DNA of 64,000 nucleotides. Origin: Zopfochytrium polystomum. Its lineage: Eukaryota; Chytridiomycota; Chytridiomycetes; Chytridiales; Chytridiaceae. The notes under the pieces were generated by a model, which searched no databases, was not told the DNA's origin, and saw nothing but the letters and a program-made list of their open reading frames with translations. Position numbers and translations under genes: made by a program. The stretch is taken from contig JAIVFJ010000106.1 in NCBI GenBank assembly GCA_025765615.1, forward strand, positions 1 through 64,000, given 5' to 3'. This document shows, piece after piece, positions 44,288 to 55,476 of the stretch (positions are counted from its first letter, which is position 1; each line of letters begins with the position of its first letter).

Positions 44288-47200
44288 ATGGCGACTCCAG
44301 GCGGCGCTGGCCTTGTCACCGCCCTGCAGAACGATCTCGCGACCCTTGCCAACGAGGCAAAGCGAAAGCATCCGGATCTCAAAGAGGTGAGGGAGGCGGC
44401 GGCGGCGGCGGCGGCGGCTGCCAGCTACAGCAGGCGACGACCTGGCTGCTTGTTGGTTGTTCGTTTCCCATGCACGACACCCGTCAGATTTTGCGGTTTG
44501 TGGCACTGACGGCGTTCCTTCGGCGATCATCGTCAGGCTGCAGATCGCCTCAACTTCATCCTCAAGACTCTGAAGGAGAAGGCGCCGGCGTCTCCGACCT
44601 CGCCGACCGCAGCGCCTGAATTTGTAGTTAAAGGTCAGTCTGAAGCAGAGGGAAAGTCATCTTTTAACTGCGATTGTCAGAGCTGGCGAAATCGGACGAC
44701 GTACTGCGCCCTTTCTTAAAAGCATGCGACACGAAGAACACGAAGCTTCTCCCGGTCGCCGTCGGTTCCCTGCAGAGAATAGTCATAAATAAAGCTCTAC
44801 CAGCGGTGAGCTTACTCCTACTGCCTCACGCCAGTCAGCCGATTGTAATTGGGTTTAGACCGCTGTGCCGTCCATCATTCGAGCGTTCGGAGACTGTTAC
44901 CAGGTCGGTGATCAAACAATTCAGGTCAAGATACTCCAAACAGTCCTTCCGCTTTTGACGAACTTCAGTAGTCTTCATGGCACAGTAGTGGGCGAGGTGA
45001 GTCCGTCGCGTCTGCGCCATTTCCAACGGAGCCAACCGTTCTAGCAGTCTCTCGTCCTCTGCATGAGGCTGATGGATCCAAAGTCGCCCATGGTACATGG
45101 AACAGCCTCTGCGACTCTGCGGCAGCTGGCAGTTTTTGTGTTCGACAAGGTAGTTGCGGAGGACAAGAGCGTGGCCGAGAAGGGCACGGCCTTCGGATCA
45201 GCCGAGCAGCGACAGTCCGGAGTACTGCTCCCTTCCATCGCGGACGCGTATGTTCTATTTCAAGTTAGTTGTCGATAATGAGAAGCATAAGCGCAGGCGA
45301 ATAACGAAGGGTTGCTTACAGGATCTGTGTCAGCTGGCCAACGGAGAACCGCCAAACTTTTTGCCCATTAGCGCTGTTCCCAAGAACCTTGTGCTTGAGC
45401 TAATCGACGCAATTCTTTCCAGTCACTGGAGCTTGTTTCAGTCGGTTGGTTTTTGTTTCATTTGTTGAATGATTAGTTCCTAATGAATGTCGTCCGTTGA
45501 CTGCTTTCTCCTTCAAAACAGCACATGGAGCTGTTCTCACTCCTCAGAGATCGTATCTGCCCAACCCTGTTGAAAGCTTTCAAGGAAAATGGCGATTTTT
45601 TTTCGTCCGTTCGTGTACTGCGGGTCGTTTCTATTATAGTTAAGCACTTTACCAGTACCCTTGTAAGTGTTGCTCCAATTCAGCACCCTTCCACCTTTGT
45701 CTCGTCTCATCAACGTTATCATTTCATACGTTAAGTCGACAGAATGCGAAATCTTCCTCTCCATGCTCACCAAACTGCTCGATCCGGAAACAAATGTCCC
45801 TCCATGGCAACGCGTCCTCGTTCTCGAAGTTTACCGAGGCCTGTGCTCGATGGATGGATTCATACAATCCATTTTCAAAACTTACGACCTCGTCGAAGGA
45901 GCTGAGAGCTCAGCGCCATCCCCTGTGCTGCAGCGGCGTGTTTTTACGGAGTTGGTTGAAGGCATCGCTCGAGTTGCAGTGGGTGAGAAGCCTGGCGTAT
46001 TACTCGGACCGAACGGAATCCTGGCGACAGCAGTTCCAGAAAGTCCTGTTGCCGCAGCTGTTGGTGGAGGAGCACAAGGAAACTCTTCGGGTGGCGGCAA
46101 TGGTGGTGAAGGCTACGCCTTTTCAATTTCCAGTGCCTCTATGAAAATGCAATGGTCTGTCCCTAAAACTTTGCCTGCCAGGCCGTATTGCTCACTGATT
46201 CTGTCTTTTTAGCATTGATCAGCTTGACAAAATCGATCCACCTGCAATCCCAGACTTCTATCCAATGTTTCTGGCTTTGCAGTGCGTCCTGCAAATCGCG
46301 GACCATCAAGCCACATTTATTCTTCCATCGATACTTCCAACCACTGGGCCCACCTCTTCCGATACCCCCACTGCAGTCGACGAAGTTCCGGCGCCGGCAC
46401 GAACTGCATCCCGGGAGGACATCATACTTGCAATCGAAATGGCGAATGCGTCCTTGAATCCAATTATCGCTACATTCTCGTTTCTTCTTGCATCGAATCA
46501 GGTGGACGATGATCTATTCCATGCCCTGCTTTCGACATTCCAAGGGTTTACAGCCATGTTGGGGTTGCTCGGATTGAGCTCGGACCGTGATGGTTTCCTT
46601 GCTACTTTGTGCAGATTAGCAGTCCCTGTCGGAACACCGCTGTCAAGCGAAGCTAGCGCTGCGCTGCGAGCCTTGACCGGTCTTTGCCCAGCAGCAGCGC
46701 ATATGGCAGCTGTTACTCCAGGGGTTTTCTTTGTTCGAGGATTTGGCGGTGGATCCGGCACAAACAACCTTCCCACAGCGGGAGGAAACCTTCCTTCAGT
46801 AGTCATATCGACTAGCGGGACGCCGACTTCATCATCGTCCTCGTCTATGGGTAGTCCTGGCAATCTTGCTCCGCACCATCAATTGCTCGGTGATCGCAAT
46901 GTGGCTTGCATCTGTGCACTCCTATCTGTTTCAACTAGCCTTGCCTCCGTGCTGGACGACGTTGCATGGTTTCCAATTCTCGAAGCGCTGCAGGCAGCAG
47001 ATGGCCATGTGTCGGCTGGAAAGCTTGGCGGCAGGAGAGAATCGACTTTGAGCATTGGAACTCCGGCTTCCAACGAGCAGATGCGAGAGTTTGGAAGATT
47101 GAGATCCTCCTCCCTTCTTGTGCCGGCAGGAAGTACTTTGGGTGCCCCTTCATCCATTCAAACTGGTACCACCTCAACTGGACCAGGCAGTGGACTCGAA

Positions 47201-50200
47201 AATCAGTACACAGCAGTTGTAGCCGCGATAAGAAAGTTCTTCGATGACTCTTCTGCCCTCGACGAGAAGAGCTTCGCTGCTTTCGTAAACGCCCTGTGTC
47301 ACTTAGTCACTGATAGTGCACTTTCGCAAGTTCCACCGCTGTCATTGACCTCTGTTTTAGTGTCGAACGTGCTCCGTGAATCTTCGTCAACTTCATCGAG
47401 CGGCAACTTGTCCGCACCAATATCTCCACCACAGCCAAAGGCGGCTGCACTCACGGACGACCGCGCGTCTTCGTTTGCGATTCATCGCCTTCATGACGTC
47501 GCTATTGCCAATCGCTCGCGCCTTGTTCTTTCGCCGTCAGGTCTCAAAGTGTACGCCACTATTGCCAACAAACTGACGGACGTCAGTCACGCACCAACGG
47601 GTGCATGTTCGACTGCCATCCGAAGCCACGCCTGCACGTCGTTTGGAGAGGTCCTGGAAACTGCCGTACGAGAAGCAGACCTCAAATCTTCGACATTGCC
47701 TGATATTGAGCTGGAAGTCCTCGCTCCATTGCGCCGCTTCATGCTCTTGGACTCCGATGTCTCTTCTGTCCCCGCCGGCGCTCCCGCAATACCGAATTTC
47801 GAGCTGCATCAGCCGGTAGTTCGCGGACTTTGGGTAGTCGACGTTCAAAAATCTGGTATGGAGACGTTGAAAAGGATACTGGAGGCCAGAGGTCGGGACC
47901 TCAAAAAAGGCTGGGGCCTGGTGTTCGAGGTCATTCGTAGTGTTGTGGCAGGTGCACCTGGAGGTGCCGCTGGTGGTTTGCCTAAACGAGCAAAAGCGAA
48001 GGCGGCTACCACAGGAAGCGGTGGCAGTGGGGCAGTCAACGGATTTGTTGGGGGGGTGCTGTCGATGCCTGTCTCTGAAGGCGGGATGCTTGCCGGCGTA
48101 AGCATCGGCGGAACCGGCGACTCTGGAGGCTCTGGAAAAGCTGCCGTCCACGTTCGCGCAGGTTTCGCGGTCTTGGAGCTCATTTGCGACAATCTATTGG
48201 AATGGCTGGTTCCTACTGTGCTATTGGAATGCATAGAGACTTTGGGGTGCTTCGGGTCGCAGCCCGACGACGTGAACATTAGTCTCACGGCGATTCGGTA
48301 TCTTTGGTCAGTCAGCGATAATATCCTGAATCAAAGGCTGGCCGCGGAAAGCAGCAAAACTGGTGAAGAGCCATCGAGCGGTCATCCTGGCGCAACTCCC
48401 ATGCAACCTCGTGAGCGCAAATCGTACACCGGGCGGGCAAAGTCCGAAGAGGCAGTGAAAGAAATCGTCGCATCGTTTGGAGACAAACCGACAGCAGAGG
48501 TTATGGATGTTCTGTGGATGCATTTGCTGGCCCATTTGTCCCAGCTCTGCTCTGACCCACGACCAGACGTTCGCATCAGTGCCAACCAAACTCTGTTTAG
48601 GACAATCTCAACAAACGGCCGCCGACTTACGCTTGACGCCTGGGGAGAGTGCATATGGAACGTACTGTTCCCCCTTTTGGAGCGAGTCAAAATCTCCAGT
48701 GAGCGCGTGGAGCTTATTGGACGACTTACGACTGCAGTCTCTGAAACAGGATCTGCAAGCCCCACGGCTGGCGGCGGAGCGAGCCGTAAAGGAGGCAGAA
48801 ATAACAATGTCTCCAAGCAATGGGATGAAACAAAGACGAATACTCTGACTGGAGTGACCACATCGATCATTAGTTTCTTCCCAGTGCTGGTCGAACTGGG
48901 TGAGGACTTCGACCGCGCTTGGGGACTCTTCCATGATTACATTCGAACATGGTGTCTGGAGGGCAGCCCGGAAGTCGCCACCGCGGCCGTCCGGTCGCTT
49001 CGTACACTCGTCAGATACCCCAAGGACTTGCCTGCTGCTCCAGACGGCTCTCCCGGAAAAGTGCTTCCGAATGTCGAAGTCCGGCTCAAGGACTTGTGGC
49101 GTGCTTCGTGGGACACGTGGGAAGCGATTGGACTGGGGATAGTAGCTTGCGCAGATGAGAATATTGGAGGGTCAGGAACTCCACGAGAAATGGTCAGCCG
49201 GTCGGGATCCATTGGAAGCGTGCGAACGGCCAATGGAAACCTGAACCCAAACCAGCTACTGCACGGCCCGTTTGCTCAGGAAACACTCACCGTGTTGGTT
49301 TCTGTCTTTCCTGACATCTTCGACGTCATCAAAGAAACCTTTTCGCTATTCGAGCTCAAGCGCCTCTTGGCAGTGCTGAGCGCGTTGCTTCTTTATCACA
49401 CAAACCCAGCCCCGGACGCCCTGCCGTCGAAAATTCGTGCCGACAACATCTCCGACATTGACAACGTTACCCCACTTCAGGAGGCCACTCTCTCGCTGGC
49501 CGTCGGTGCGGCGGCCTCGTTTGACGCAATCAGAGGTGCTCCGGAAGCCATCATTTGCACGGTGGCTGGCTTCATTCGCCTACCGTTCCTGCGACTGAGC
49601 CAAACTTCATCCGCAGCCCAAGCAGTTCGAATCCAACCCGCAGGCGGTATGGACAAAGGCTTCACGTACATGGCTCTTGCGAAGCGATCGCTCCAGCAAC
49701 TGGTTGCTCTGTTTGAAAAGCACGGCGGCATGGCGACGATTTATTCTGGAGGCTCCTTCGAGACCGTTGTAGAGGCGTTGGATGTTCCGATGCGCGCAAA
49801 GTACGATTGCCCAGCACCTGGGGTAAAGGACTCGACGCCGCTGTGGAGATGCGCCGCAAACACTGCGGTAACGATTGTGGAACTGGGATTGAAAAACTTG
49901 GATCGATTCGTGCCAGGTTCGTTGTGTCGAATCCGTGTTTGCGCTGACTGATTTTTCGTGTACTAATTTATATTTTCGGAAGACCTTCCCACCGAAATTC
50001 TCAATTCGATTTATTGCAAAATCCTGGATCTTTTCGACGGGTTTCTTCTTCCATCAAGGTTCGGTAAAGTTTAGTTTTAGTCTGGGACTGGGGCTAAAAT
50101 ACTTTATTCTAGCGCCCCTCCGAGTCAGCTGTCTCCAGAAGACCTCGCAGTGGATACCGACTTTGACATTTCCGTTTTCGAAACTTTTCAAACGGACGTC

Positions 50201-51505
50201 ATTCAGCACATGGGTCAAGCCCACGTCGCAGATGACCTTATAGTTGGCCTGGTCCGGATCATTGTCCGTTGCTCGACTTTATACATCCCACACGTTCCAT
50301 CGCTGGCTTCCGCAGCATTGCATTCCAGCGCGATGGCGACCTCCTCACAATCTATTTCACAAGCGGGACAAATGCTCATGGTGTCGACTTCCGCCACAGC
50401 CCTCGAAGCCACCCCCGCACTGGAGAGCTCGAGCGAAGCACCCGCCACCGTCGCGTCTCCCCAAAGTTCGAGGCCCGGGTCAGGCAAGCCTGCCTCCTCG
50501 GGCGGCGGGACGACGGGCACCGCGATGGTCTCATCGCCACCACCGTCGCGACCAGGGTCGGGCAGACCGCGGCTATCGACAAGTGAGGCCCATCGCCGCA
50601 GCCTGATTGTCGCCCCGAAAAAGTCGGCGACACCGTCCGCAGCAGTGAGTCAAACGGACTTGATGGGCAGCCGAGGCGCATCTGTGCGCAGCTCGATGCA
50701 CGCCGGGAACGAAGGGACGGGTGCCGCGAGGACGAGTGTTGTCGGCGGCGCCTACGCGGAGCCCATGAAAGTTCTCGGCGTCGATGTTGTGCCGGTGGGA
50801 AGGGAGAAGTTTGCAAAGCGGTGTCTGGAGTGCTTGTTGCGGTTGTGCGCAGAGAAAGACGCAGGCAATTTTTTTTTTTTTTTTTTCGTTGATGCCTGGT
50901 TCCGTGAGGTGCTTATTTGGTTTCCTTTCTGCAGGCTCTGAAATTGCCAGACGGGTAGCGACGGTCGCTGCGCCTTACTTTTTGGAAAAAGCCAAAGAAG
51001 TGATTGGCCGGTACTGTGAGGACCGTCCACTCTTCGGTCGCATTCCGCTTCCAAGGTTTGGATTCACCCAAAATTATTAATTGAAAGATGGCTAACACCT
51101 GCAAAGGATAAGAACCGACGAAATCATTCTGGTGTTGGCACGCATTAAAGATCTGCAGATGTTCCCAGGAATTTTGACAGAGATGATCGAAGAGAACAAA
51201 ATTCGTGAGTCCCCGTTTATTGCTGAGACACGATGCTTCTGACACAAGTGCACTTTCACCTCCCTTTTTGTACCCCGCCCAAAGACCCGCTCAGATCCCA
51301 CGTGCTTTCCGGGAAAACAGCCCACCTGTTTGTTCTCTACAGCCAATTGTGCGAACTTCTCAGCGTCGTTGCGAAATCAGGTCGCGCCGGCGCATCAAAT
51401 ATTGGCATCGCTGACTCGGAGGAAGCGATTGTGGTGGATTTGGCGAGGGAGTGCCTGCGGCGAGTTGGCGTGGAGCTGGGGATTGAGGTTACCGACAGGG
51501 AGTGA
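44288..51505 (+). CDS. MON2: MON2 homologue, large Golgi/endosome HEAT-type scaffold
   Basis: Mon2 is related to the large Arf-GEFs but lacks a Sec7 domain. It works with Dopey proteins and flippases in endosome-to-Golgi traffic. The N-terminus (LVTALQNDLATLANEAKRKH) is followed by ELAKSDDVLRPFLKACDTKN and DAYVLFQDLCQLANGEPP. Then come TECEIFLSMLTKLLDPE (DCB/HUS region), a 3.7-kb exon with LTAIRYLWSVSDNILNQRL and LAHLSQLCSDPRPDVRISAN, and LDAWGECIWNVLFPLLERVK and KQWDETKTNTLTG. The C-terminal exons have YFLEKAKEVIGRYCEDR and IILVLARIKDLQMFPGIL, ending at TGA 51503-51505. About fifteen introns are used. A Ser/Pro-rich insert (50330-50700) is lineage-specific. No frame break was seen. Confidence 0.92.
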
Positions 51506-51969
51506 TACCCTTTCATGTGTTGTTTCGGGAAATATAAGAAATGACTTTCAAATGAAGTCACCCAAGAAGGGTCTACTATTACACACACTAACCCCAAAAA
51601 CCAGTTTCAGGCAGCTTCACACGCCCGCTCCAACGACTTTGTCTGAGCGGAATCACTGTTCGACCACTACTGCGGCCCTTCGGCGGACTTGTGCCTGCAG
51701 GCCGCGTCGTCAACTCAATCCTTCAGCACAGCACTACAGTGCGGCCGGCGACTCCGACTCAGTTTATGGCCCATATAGGCGCCCTGACCGGCACGCTCCT
51801 TGCCGCAAGATCCTTCAGCGCTGGACACCTGCTCCTACTGATATCCGCTTAAATATCCAACTCTCCTTACCAATGGCAAAATTGTAGTAAAATATGGCTG
51901 TTGTAATTTTATTTTCAGTTGGAGTATTACTATTTACAAACTATGAAACACCCGAATACATACATAGTG
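51506..51969. other. Intergenic, 3' flank of MON2
   Basis: No coding signal recognised; AT content rises towards 51950, where the dispersed repeat family begins. Confidence 0.4.
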
Positions 51970-53371
51970 TCAGTCAACCAGCTGATAATCGCTCTTCGGT
52001 GCCTCAATCTGCATCATCAAGTTTCGTAAAAACTGACCTCTCTTTACTTTCTGTAATATCATCTTTTTGAAGCCTTCGCGAGAATCACCTTCGTCAAACT
52101 CCGCCAGGTTGGCAATTCCGTATGACTCTCAGAAATTTCAGAACCGCGAGTAAAAGCTGAAGTCAAACCCTGCGGTTGAATAAAACGAGACGGGCATTCC
52201 CATTGGCATCGTTTTCTTGAAATACTCGCCCCATTTTTAGGTCGCCTTGGAGACGGAGCCAAGGCACCTCTCCATCAGAAGCAAGTGCAACTTCACTACC
52301 TCAAAAATTAGCTTGAGCGACATCGTGGCTTGAATGATTGTTGGTTTGCAGTACGCCGTGGTCCACCAGAATACTTCATTGTAGTCGTCGAGGTTGGACA
52401 ACACAACAAGGACAGGATAGGATGAGAGAGAAGACGCAGCCAGTAGCTCAGCATAGCCTGCGGCCCGTGACTCCGTAGGCATCACGTCAAAAACACCTGT
52501 TGCTACATTAGCACACCCTGGTTTCGCTGAATCCACCTCGCTGATCATAATGTCTGCCGTTCCTGGATTCGCATTTAGTTTTAGTTGTGTTGCGTAAAGG
52601 AAACAGGCACGCCACTTGCCTTTCATCTTTGTGTCGAACACATTCGCTGTTAATGCAGCTCCGTTTTGATTGATGTCGATGCAGTGCCAGCACCGAAACT
52701 GTGGGTCTTTACGCAAGAAATCCAGGTACGTCCGGTTTGCCGGGAAGCTTTCGGGGACCCTGCTTTCACCGAGCTCCATCTACTGAAAAGGAGGACTCTC
52801 CGAAGAACCGTCCTCTGCGCTGCACACGACGTTCTTGGGAGTGACTTTGGACTGGACGTTGTGCTCTTCCAGGAAGTCGTCCCAGAAGTCTGAGTGTTCT
52901 TTCGAAGTCGCAGTGGATCGCAGAGTGCCGTCGCTGATAGGCTCTGCAGCTGGTTTTCGCCAGGTTGGGCCCCGAAAACGAAGGACGGCAAAATTCCTAC
53001 ACTGCGAAGGCTGTCGTTGTTTTGTCAGTGCAACAAGCAAGTCCACGAGCTTATTCCGTGTATCGGTGAGATCTTCGTACCACTTCTTCGGATCGTCATT
53101 GTAAAGTTGCTTCATAAACGCCGATTTCCATGCTGATTCAAGGATCGGCGAGAGGCACTTCAATCTGATTCTCTGCCTCACGTCGTTTGCGCCGCACTCT
53201 TTTGTGCTGGTCAGGGTCGCTTGTCAAAAGAAGCAAGACAATAAGCATATGCGGGGTCTTCGACTGGTCTTCGTCCATCAAAGCGGGTAACTTGCGTTTT
53301 ACATCATCACCATCACCACTCTTTTGCTTCTTTGGCCGCTTTGGAGGCATATGATCGAACGAGCGAAGCAC
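51970..53371 (-). CDS. Dispersed gene-family copy B (possible Crinkler-like), better preserved
   Basis: Longer copy of the family seen at 31966-33115. The N-terminal segment MPPKRPKKQKSGDGDD (start about 53350) is Lys-rich. After a +1 shift near 53150 it continues with SPILESAWKSAFMKQLYNDD, RNFAVLRFRGPTWRKP and KEHSDFWDDFLEEHNVQSK. A plausible 51-bp intron (GTCGTG...TAG, about 52780-52830) leads to MELGESRVPESFPANRTYLD, FRCWHCIDINQNG, YAELLAASSLSSYPVLVVL and SNLDDYNEVFWWTTAYCKPT. The tail near 52060-52260 is out of frame. The layout resembles Crinkler C-terminal domains with restriction-nuclease-like folds. I cannot confirm this without a search, so function is open. It may be intact apart from sequence errors. 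Confidence 0.45.
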
Positions 53372-53646
53372 AGACTCTTTGGTTGGGTCGCGAAACGGAA
53401 AAAAAAAATAATATAAAGAAGTAGAGCTTTGCCAATGTTCTCTATATGGTGCAATTTCCGCTTGTCGGAGATTTCGGTTGGCACGAAGGACAGAGTTTCT
53501 GTGCTTCGCTCTTGATGCTTTCTCTTACAAGACACCAGTAATCGCGCACTGCGTCCTTAAAAAAACAAGCTGACTGACAAAAGCCACCCAAAAAGGGTCT
53601 ACTGTATAATACACACTAGCCCTAAAACCGCCAACCCACAGCAGGG

Positions 53647-54318
53647 TCATATCGGCTTCAGCACCCTTGCAGTCTTCCTCTTTGGCACCGGCGCGTGATC
53701 GTTTTCCCGAACATAGAAGCGGCGCAACAGCATGATCGCCTCCTCCCGAAACAGCCCGCCCTCGGCCTCGTACGGCGGGTCGCCGTCGCCGTCGCCGTCC
53801 GCCGCCGACTCAGCAAGGACCGCCGCGTCGTTCACGTCAAACACGGAACCGCATCCCGCCGAAGCGCTCGTTCGAGCATCCGTAGTACGCTTTGCGGATG
53901 CGCACGTGGCGGAGCGCCGGACGCGCACATGACGCACGGCTCGACGGTCACGTAAGAGGTCGCAGAGCGCCAGGACGTCCCAGGGCGGCGGGAGGCCGCG
54001 GTCCGCTACGCGGCGGGCGGCGGCGGGGCCGCCTGCCTCCAAGTCCCCGTCCTCGGAGGCGGCGGCCGCGGCGAGAAAGTCGGCACGGATGGCTGCGATG
54101 TTTGCGGCGATTTCGTCGATGGCTTCGAACTCGGCGTGGCGGGTGCCGTTCAGGGTCTCGTTGGTGCGGTTGCGGCCGCGGGCGATCACCTTGCCGCCCA
54201 GGACAAAGACGCAGCCGACGGGGACTTCGCCGACGTCGAGCGCCTCTTCGGCCAGCCCGAGGGCCTCCCGCATGAATCTGACATGGTCGTCAGTGGGAGC
54301 AGCGGGCTTTGAAGCCAT
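53647..54318 (-). CDS. TAD2: tRNA adenosine-34 deaminase catalytic subunit (TAD2/ADAT2)
   Basis: Converts A34 to inosine in tRNA anticodons together with TAD3. MREALGLAEEALDVGEVPVG and VLGGKVIARGRNRTNETLNG lead to the zinc/catalytic motif TRHAEFEAIDEI. The second zinc motif (TVEPCVMCAxALR) is present only after skipping one base at about 53954-53957. A further base must be skipped in 53911-53920 and one at about 53852, after which GCGSVFDVNDAAVL follows. Three single-base insertions within about 105 bp restore the original frame, so the uncorrected ORF is open for 223 codons but would lack the PCxxC motif. TAD2 is essential in eukaryotes, so sequence error is likely. It ends at 53647. Confidence 0.88.
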   Translation of the reverse strand: MASKPAAPTDDHVRFMREALGLAEEALDVGEVPVGCVFVLGGKVIARGRNRTNETLNGTRHAEFEAIDEIAANIAAIRADFLAAAAASEDGDLEAGGPAAARRVADRGLPPPWDVLALCDLLRDRRAVRHVRVRRSATCASAKRTTDARTSASAGCGSVFDVNDAAVLAESAADGDGDGDPPYEAEGGLFREEAIMLLRRFYVRENDHAPVPKRKTARVLKPI

Positions 54319-54348
54319 TTTGTTCCTTTAATTTTGTTTCGGACAATT

Positions 54349-54783
54349 TTAGTCTCCCATGAGTGCGCAGCAAACAGGTTCTGCCAAGCCTGATATACGC
54401 ATTTGCTCCTCATTTATCGCGTAAATCTGTAAGTTTGTGGATGGAGTTAGATTCCCGATCTTCACGGTCGTTGGATCAAGGCCCTCGTGTTTAATTCTCT
54501 TCTCGAAAACACACAGTCCGCCAACCAGAGGCACGCCTTGCAGGCTGTTGCGGTGCAGTGAAGATCCCTCTTCACTCTCTTTCGGATTTTGTTCAGTTGT
54601 GGGGGTCTCAAAAGGACTGTCTAGGGCAAATTGTCTCGAATTATTCAAGCAACTCCTTTTTTGTCTCACGATAGTACAGCGACAAGGATGGCGGGCCCCG
54701 CCACCGCCACTAAAATCGAGAGCGTCGGCATCGTCGTCGTCCTCTCTTGCCGGTGCGGGCAACCCGAGCGGACTGCTGCGCAT
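54349..54783 (-). CDS. Hypothetical protein
   Basis: A 144-codon ORF starting at ATG 54783. It has an acidic patch (AREDDDDADALDF), a Gly run and a Ser/Glu-rich middle. The C-terminal part GLCVFEKRIKHEGLDPTTVK...YAINEEQMRISGL is protein-like with even codon use. I do not recognise it. It lies between TAD2 and a divergent ORF at 54921. It could also be the last exon of a larger gene. Confidence 0.35.
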   Translation of the reverse strand: MRSSPLGLPAPAREDDDDADALDFSGGGGARHPCRCTIVRQKRSCLNNSRQFALDSPFETPTTEQNPKESEEGSSLHRNSLQGVPLVGGLCVFEKRIKHEGLDPTTVKIGNLTPSTNLQIYAINEEQMRISGLAEPVCCALMGD

Positions 54784-54920
54784 TGTAAGCGGCAAGACCA
54801 GCGGGATACATCTCGCCGCGGAACGTTGCGTGCGTCAGACCACTCTTTGCAGGGCTGTGCAAAAACTGTTCTTAACCCCCCCCCCCCCTCCTCCACCCCT
54901 TGAATCGAACCAGTTACATC

Positions 54921-55392
54921 ATGGAGGAAACACCAACCCACCACGCCCGCATCGTCGGCCTCCACAGCTACCCGGAGCTCAGCAATGCCCGAATTATCGG
55001 CGGCGGCGGCGGCGGGCCGTCTCCGGGCATCGCGGCGCTGCACGCGCAGCACTTCCCAACCTTTGCGCTTCTCCCGTCGACGCTGTACGCAGGACGAGCG
55101 CGGCGATCTCAAGGACGCCCGTTTGTCGGCGGCGCTGGGACCGGGGATGCGGATGATGCTGCGCGTGCCGGGGAAAGTGCCGGCGAACGTGGCGTGGCGG
55201 CGGGTGCTGGTCAACCCGGCGGCGGTGGTCGGCGTGTTTGAGAGCGAGGCGATGCCGGGGACGACCACCCTCGTGGTCGAGTGCCACCAGGGCGGGGAGT
55301 CTGGGACAGCGGTCGTGAGGGTCGGGGTGACGTTGGAAGTTGAAGAGGTGATGGCGATCTTCGCAAAGGCAGCGGGGAGTGGTGGGTCGTGA
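54921..55392 (+). CDS. Hypothetical small protein with one apparent frame break
   Basis: ATG 54921 opens METPTHHARIVGLHSYPE-like sequence (MEETPTHHARIVGLHSYPEL), a glycine run, then ALHAQHFPTFALLPSTLY. Skipping one base at about 55087-55092 continues as QDERGDLKDARLSAALGPGM, LRVPGKVPANVAWRRVLVNP and FESEAMPGTTTLVVECHQGG, ending SGGS at 55392. The two halves together make a compact protein of about 155 residues. No family recognised. The antisense frame is Ser/Pro/Arg-rich and less protein-like. Confidence 0.4.
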
Positions 55393-55476
55393 GCGCTAAA
55401 AGGAAGGACCATAGTGTTCGATTTTTTTTTTTTCTGCCCCCCCGATGTTGACAGTGTACCGTATGTATCGTGACCC

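Noticed and set aside
54666..55412. 248-codon minus-strand ORF antisense to 54921-55392
   Set aside because: Ser/Pro/Arg-rich shadow of GC-rich DNA; the plus-strand reading is more protein-like although it needs one base skipped.
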